Assembly: GCA_030697855.1 (NCBI GenBank) | Contig: JAUYOU010000030.1 | Location: 1-6,057, forward strand | Length of the DNA stretch: 6,057 nt | Direction: 5' to 3' | DNA from: a bacterium | Lineage (GTDB): Bacteria > Patescibacteriota > Minisyncoccia > JACQLN01 | In this document: piece by piece, positions 4,462-6,057 of the stretch | Numbering within the stretch: the stretch's first letter is position 1 | Layout: each line of letters starts with the position of its first letter | The notes under the pieces: model-generated | The model's input: only the letters and a program-made list of their open reading frames with translations | What the model was told of the DNA's origin: nothing | Databases searched by the model: none | Program-made: the position numbers and the translations under genes

Positions 4462-5073
4462 CTAATCTAATTCTTTTTCTTCTAAGGTTTTTTGCATCAG
4501 CTTTCTACCTCTAAACAATCTCATTTTAATAGCTGGGATACTTAGCTTTTCTTGTTTGGAAATTGTTTCGTAAGAAAGATCTTTAAGATAATGCATTTCT
4601 ACTATTCTTTTTAATTCATCTGGTAATTCTAGTAAAACTTTACCTATTATCTCTTTTGTTTCTAAATCCCCTTTAATATTTTCCTTTTCATCCATTATGT
4701 CGTATTTGTATGTTTCAAAAAATTCCATCGAAACCGCCTGCTTCTTTTTTAATTTTTGATAAAAAGTGTACGAAGTATTAACTAACACCTTATACGCCCA
4801 GCTTTTAAATTCTATGCCTTCCTGCTTTTTAAACTTTTTGGCGTTTTTATATATCTTAGCAAAAGCTTCCTGCACAATATCTTCGGCGTCTTCACGAGTT
4901 TTTACCACTCTTTGTGCCGAGCGCATAAAGGCATCTTGATACCTATCTACCAAAACCCCAAACAAGTTGGGGTTTCTTAAGGATGCAGTTAGTATCGCTT
5001 CGTCCTTAGCTTCAGCCAAAGGCCTTCCACCAACTAAACGATCTTTTACAGGTTTGTTATCTAAATAAGCCAT
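4462..5073 (-). CDS. ECF-type RNA polymerase sigma factor (sigma-70 family)
   Basis: A 203-aa, two-domain sigma factor that would direct RNA polymerase to a specific promoter set. Region 2 spans about residues 37-105, with the core-binding signature TREDAEDIVQEAFAKIYK (59-76) and FKSWAYKVLVNTSY (89-102). Region 4 spans about 145-197: LPDELKRIVEMHYLKDLSYETIS leads into a helix-turn-helix, with IPAIKMRLFRGRKLMQ as the recognition helix. Regions 1 and 3 are absent, as in the ECF group. A 30-residue charged linker separates the domains, and the first 30 residues are a non-conserved extension. It starts at ATG 5073 with no Shine-Dalgarno, behind a good promoter at 5122-5150. The downstream two-helix protein is probably co-transcribed. 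The target promoters are unknown. Confidence 0.95.
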   Translation of the reverse strand: MAYLDNKPVKDRLVGGRPLAEAKDEAILTASLRNPNLFGVLVDRYQDAFMRSAQRVVKTREDAEDIVQEAFAKIYKNAKKFKKQEGIEFKSWAYKVLVNTSYTFYQKLKKKQAVSMEFFETYKYDIMDEKENIKGDLETKEIIGKVLLELPDELKRIVEMHYLKDLSYETISKQEKLSIPAIKMRLFRGRKLMQKTLEEKELD

Positions 5074-5121
5074 TTAAGGAGAAAAACAAATGAGTTATTT
5101 TTGTTTTTGTTTATTGGCCTA

Positions 5122-5150
5122 TTTATACTATAAAACACACCAAAAATCAA
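5122..5150 (-). promoter_or_regulatory. Promoter of the sigma-factor operon
   Basis: On the minus strand, -35 TTGATT (5145-5150), a 17-bp spacer and -10 TATAAA (5122-5127). Matches to consensus are 4/6 and 5/6 with ideal spacing. The transcript would start near 5115, leaving a 40-nt leader without a ribosome site. Confidence 0.7.
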
Positions 5151-5171
5151 TATGGTCACAACTCTAATGGG

Positions 5172-5200
5172 TTTATATAAATGGTCTAATTTGGTATGAT
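5172..5200 (+). promoter_or_regulatory. Promoter of tRNA-Arg
   Basis: -35-like TTTATA (5172-5177), a 17-bp spacer and -10 TATGAT (5195-5200) preceded by TG at 5192-5193, giving an extended -10. The predicted start is near 5207, about 44 nt before the mature tRNA. It diverges from the sigma-factor promoter. Confidence 0.6.
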
Positions 5201-5236
5201 TCTGAGGTGTTTAGGCGCATAGCCCAGTTCAACTTG

Positions 5237-5343
5237 CCCACCTAAATTTTGTCCCTGTAGTTCAACGGATAGAACGAGAGACTCCTAAGCTCTAGATGGA
5301 GGTTCAATTCCTCCCAGGGACACATGGACAAAATTTGGGCGGG
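5237..5343 (+). repeat. Inverted repeat enclosing tRNA-Arg
   Basis: CCCACCTAAATTTTGTCC (5237-5254) faces GGACAAAATTTGGGCGGG (5326-5343): 16 Watson-Crick pairs, one G-T and one mismatch out of 18. The left arm includes the first four bases of the mature tRNA, so this stem and the acceptor stem exclude each other in the precursor. It may be a processing or folding feature, or terminal repeats of a small element that carries the tRNA. Confidence 0.75.
5251..5322 (+). tRNA. tRNA-Arg (anticodon CCT)
   Basis: This decodes AGG. The 72-nt cloverleaf: acceptor GTCCCTG / CAGGGAC (7 bp); D-arm GTTC-AACGGATA-GAAC; anticodon arm AGAGA-CTCCTAA-GCTCT; T-arm GGAGG-TTCAATT-CCTCC; discriminator A. The last anticodon-stem pair (31-39) is an A-G mismatch, which is unusual but tolerable. 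No CCA is encoded. It has its own extended -10 promoter and lies inside an 18-bp inverted repeat. Confidence 0.95.
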
Positions 5344-5366
5344 TGAAGACAGAACAGCACATCTAA

Positions 5367-5465
5367 CCCCGTAACTTTGTTTTTCTTGAAAAATACTGAG
5401 TTACCATTTATTTAGTGTGGGATTATTCCGCCTAACAAATTATAAGTAGTTGCAAAGTTACGGGG
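5367..5465 (+). repeat. 99-bp element with perfect 13-bp inverted ends
   Basis: CCCCGTAACTTTG (5367-5379) is perfectly complementary to CAAAGTTACGGGG (5453-5465). The AT-rich middle has small hairpins (TTTTT-cttg-AAAAA; GGA-ttat-TCC) and an AGTTAC (5399-5404) that could compete for the GTAACT of the left arm. No gene fits inside. The right arm ends exactly where a tRNA-like 3' part begins. It resembles a miniature inverted-repeat element, or a switch-like leader. The 5323-5625 interval holds no gene besides this, the tRNA remnant and a folded repeat. Confidence 0.7.
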
Positions 5466-5504
5466 CTCCGCGTGCGGATCCAAGTTCGATTCTTGGCGGG
5501 GGCA
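5466..5504 (+). pseudogene. 3' remnant of a tRNA gene
   Basis: A T-arm, CCAAG-TTCGATT-CTTGG (5480-5496), is followed by an acceptor-like CGGGGGC (5497-5503) and discriminator A. Before it, TCCGC-gt-GCGGA (5467-5478) resembles a long variable arm, suggesting a Leu- or Ser-type tRNA. The required 5' strand GCCCCCG, D-arm and anticodon are not found in the 250 bases upstream. I read it as a broken tRNA rather than a functional one. Confidence 0.6.
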
Positions 5505-5514
5505 CAGACAGTAA

Positions 5515-5585
5515 CCCAGCTAGTGAACTTTGGCTAAGTATTTTTACCCCGACGATAGTCGGGTTGCCAAAGTTCTACTACTGGG
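5515..5585 (+). repeat. Folded dispersed repeat, copy 4
   Basis: Pairing: CCCAG (5515-5519) with CTGGG (5581-5585); C5520 bulged; TAGT (5521-5524) with ACTA (5577-5580); T5576 bulged; GAACTTTGGC (5525-5534) with GCCAAAGTTC (5566-5575); a 13-nt AT-rich loop (5535-5547) facing TT (5564-5565); tip CCCGAC / GTCGGG with loop GATA. It lies 40 bp before the DUF5652-like gene. An open frame that starts inside it is not the true gene start. Confidence 0.92.
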
Positions 5586-5625
5586 AAGGTCGATATTATT
5601 AATAAGTAATTTTAAAAACACATAT

Positions 5626-5907
5626 ATGATGAACGGACTTAGTTACGGTTACAACAACATGATGGATCCAATTTATTGGAACACGTACTTTGGAAACTGG
5701 ACTATTCCTATGGCAATTATTGGTATAGCCTTAGGAGGTTTAATGTTAGCTTTCTTTGTAGTTTGGAGCATATATTGGAAAGGGCGCGCTCTTTGGAGAG
5801 CTTCTCATTTAAACAGCAAGCCTTGGTTTATAGCCTTGTTAGTAATCAACACTCTCGGTATACTGGAAATCTTGTATATTTATATCTTCAGTAAAAGGAA
5901 GAAATAA
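5626..5907 (+). CDS. DUF5652-like two-helix membrane protein
   Basis: A 93-aa membrane protein of unknown role. After a Tyr/Asn/Gly/Met-rich N-terminus (residues 1-26), helix 1 spans about 28-50 and helix 2 about 66-87, ending in SKRKK. The linker WKGRALWRAS (51-60) and NTLGILEILYIY (75-86) match the DUF5652 pattern known from CPR bacteria. The start is ATG 5626 (ATG 5629 also possible): an in-frame TTG at 5530 would add 32 residues encoded by the folded repeat and is rejected. No Shine-Dalgarno is visible. TATTAT (5594-5599) could be a -10, but no -35 fits. No terminator follows before the next gene. Confidence 0.85.
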   Translation: MMNGLSYGYNNMMDPIYWNTYFGNWTIPMAIIGIALGGLMLAFFVVWSIYWKGRALWRASHLNSKPWFIALLVINTLGILEILYIYIFSKRKK

Positions 5908-5922
5908 ACAGATACGAATGGG

Positions 5923-5964
5923 CCTATAGTAAACATAGGATTAACGCTCCGACACGGGTCGGAG
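5923..5964 (+). promoter_or_regulatory. Two hairpins before the GIY-YIG gene
   Basis: Hairpin 1: CCTAT / ATAGG (5923-5939, 7-nt loop). Hairpin 2: CTCCGAC / GTCGGAG (5947-5964, 4-nt loop). The GGAG on the 3' side of hairpin 2 begins the only purine-rich, ribosome-site-like tract (5961-5968) before ATG 5979, so folding could lower initiation. There is no T-run, so it is not a normal terminator. Confidence 0.45.
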
Positions 5965-5978
5965 AGGGCGGTAAAAAA

Positions 5979-6057
5979 ATGAATTGCCCAGTTGTTTATA
6001 TATTACAAAGCCTTAAAAACGGCAGAGATTATGTCGACAGTACTATTAACTTGAATA
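5979..6057 (+). CDS. GIY-YIG nuclease-like protein, N-terminus (partial)
   Basis: The frame from ATG 5979 stays open to the right edge (26 codons): MNCPVVYILQSLKNGRDYV, then DSTINLN. This fits the start of small single-domain GIY-YIG proteins, whose first strand reads VYIL.S and second YxGST.NL. GIY-YIG domains cut DNA phosphodiester bonds; stand-alone ones have varied roles, including homing, repair and restriction. The second motif here reads YVD where YIG or YVG is expected, so the conserved Gly is Asp. The catalytic Arg and Glu lie beyond the window, so activity cannot be judged. Initiation may be limited by the hairpin at 5947-5964. Confidence 0.6.
   Translation, partial: MNCPVVYILQSLKNGRDYVDSTINLN

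Noticed and set aside
5090..5167. A 25-codon plus-strand frame (MSYFCFCLLAYLYYK...) with AAGGAG 8 nt upstream
   Set aside because: It overlaps the sigma-factor promoter in antisense, has no promoter of its own, and is AT-rich enough to arise by chance. It is worth a look only if relatives conserve it.
5210..5504. A split or intron-containing tRNA with its 5' half near 5214-5240 (GGCGCATAGCCCAGTTC)
   Set aside because: The 5' bases cannot pair with the 3' acceptor strand CGGGGGC, and no anticodon arm joins the halves.
427..5585. Folded repeats as integron attC sites
   Set aside because: They have bulged stems like attC, but the RYYYAAC / GTTRRRY core boxes are absent and neighbouring genes point both ways. 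No integrase is visible.
5530..5625. N-terminal extension of the DUF5652-like protein from a TTG start
   Set aside because: The extra 32 residues are encoded by the folded repeat and its flank; the family begins near the ATG at 5626.
5915..5990. Possible fifth copy of the folded repeat before the GIY-YIG gene
   Set aside because: It has a CCGAC/GTCGG-type tip and TGGGC/GCCCA ends but lacks the bulged 4-bp and 10-bp stems.

Overview
The window looks like a piece of an AT-rich genome of Candidatus Patescibacteria (CPR), probably Parcubacteria-like. This is inferred from gene content: an IF-2 with almost no N-terminal extension, a short DUF5652-type two-helix membrane protein, several very small membrane proteins, an ECF-type sigma factor followed by a two-helix protein, many starts without a Shine-Dalgarno sequence, and no encoded CCA on either tRNA. 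No lineage marker is complete enough to name a class.

Layout. The start of infB (1-402, minus) is followed by a folded repeat. Two small plus-strand genes come next (639-1013 and 1145-1300, the second only 51 codons long). They encode unrelated proteins but share a promoter, leader and terminator design. A minus-strand block follows: murC (1341-2663), overlapped by a DoxX-like membrane gene (2656-3063), with a tRNA-Ser(CGA) (3270-3356) upstream on the same strand. The tRNA-Ser lies between short exact copies of its own two ends. Further right on the minus strand are a one-helix protein (3530-3811), a pair of folded repeats (3887-4073), a two-helix protein (4074-4427) and an ECF-like sigma factor (4462-5073) with a good promoter. 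The plus strand then carries tRNA-Arg(CCU) inside an inverted repeat, a second inverted repeat abutting a tRNA 3' remnant, another folded repeat, a DUF5652-like gene (5626-5907), and the start of a GIY-YIG-type gene running off the right end (5979-).

The most notable signal is a family of four dispersed elements of 70-77 bp (427-501, 3887-3956, 3997-4073, 5515-5585). All fold the same way: a 5-bp foot, a one-base bulge on one strand, 4 bp, a one-base bulge on the other strand, 10 bp, a lopsided internal loop (12-15 nt against TT or AA), and a tip hairpin with a 4-nt loop. The copy at 3997-4073 differs from the others at many stem positions, yet every change is matched on the partner strand. 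This is visible compensatory change and argues that the fold itself is selected or recognised. No transposase or RNA family that I recognise accounts for it.

The second notable signal is the cassette-like pair at 567-1346: constant regulatory ends with a palindrome between the -35 and the presumed -10, and unrelated cargo. The genes otherwise fall into ordinary housekeeping roles (translation initiation, peptidoglycan synthesis, tRNA supply) and small unknown membrane proteins. I see no complete mobile element, CRISPR array or defence operon.
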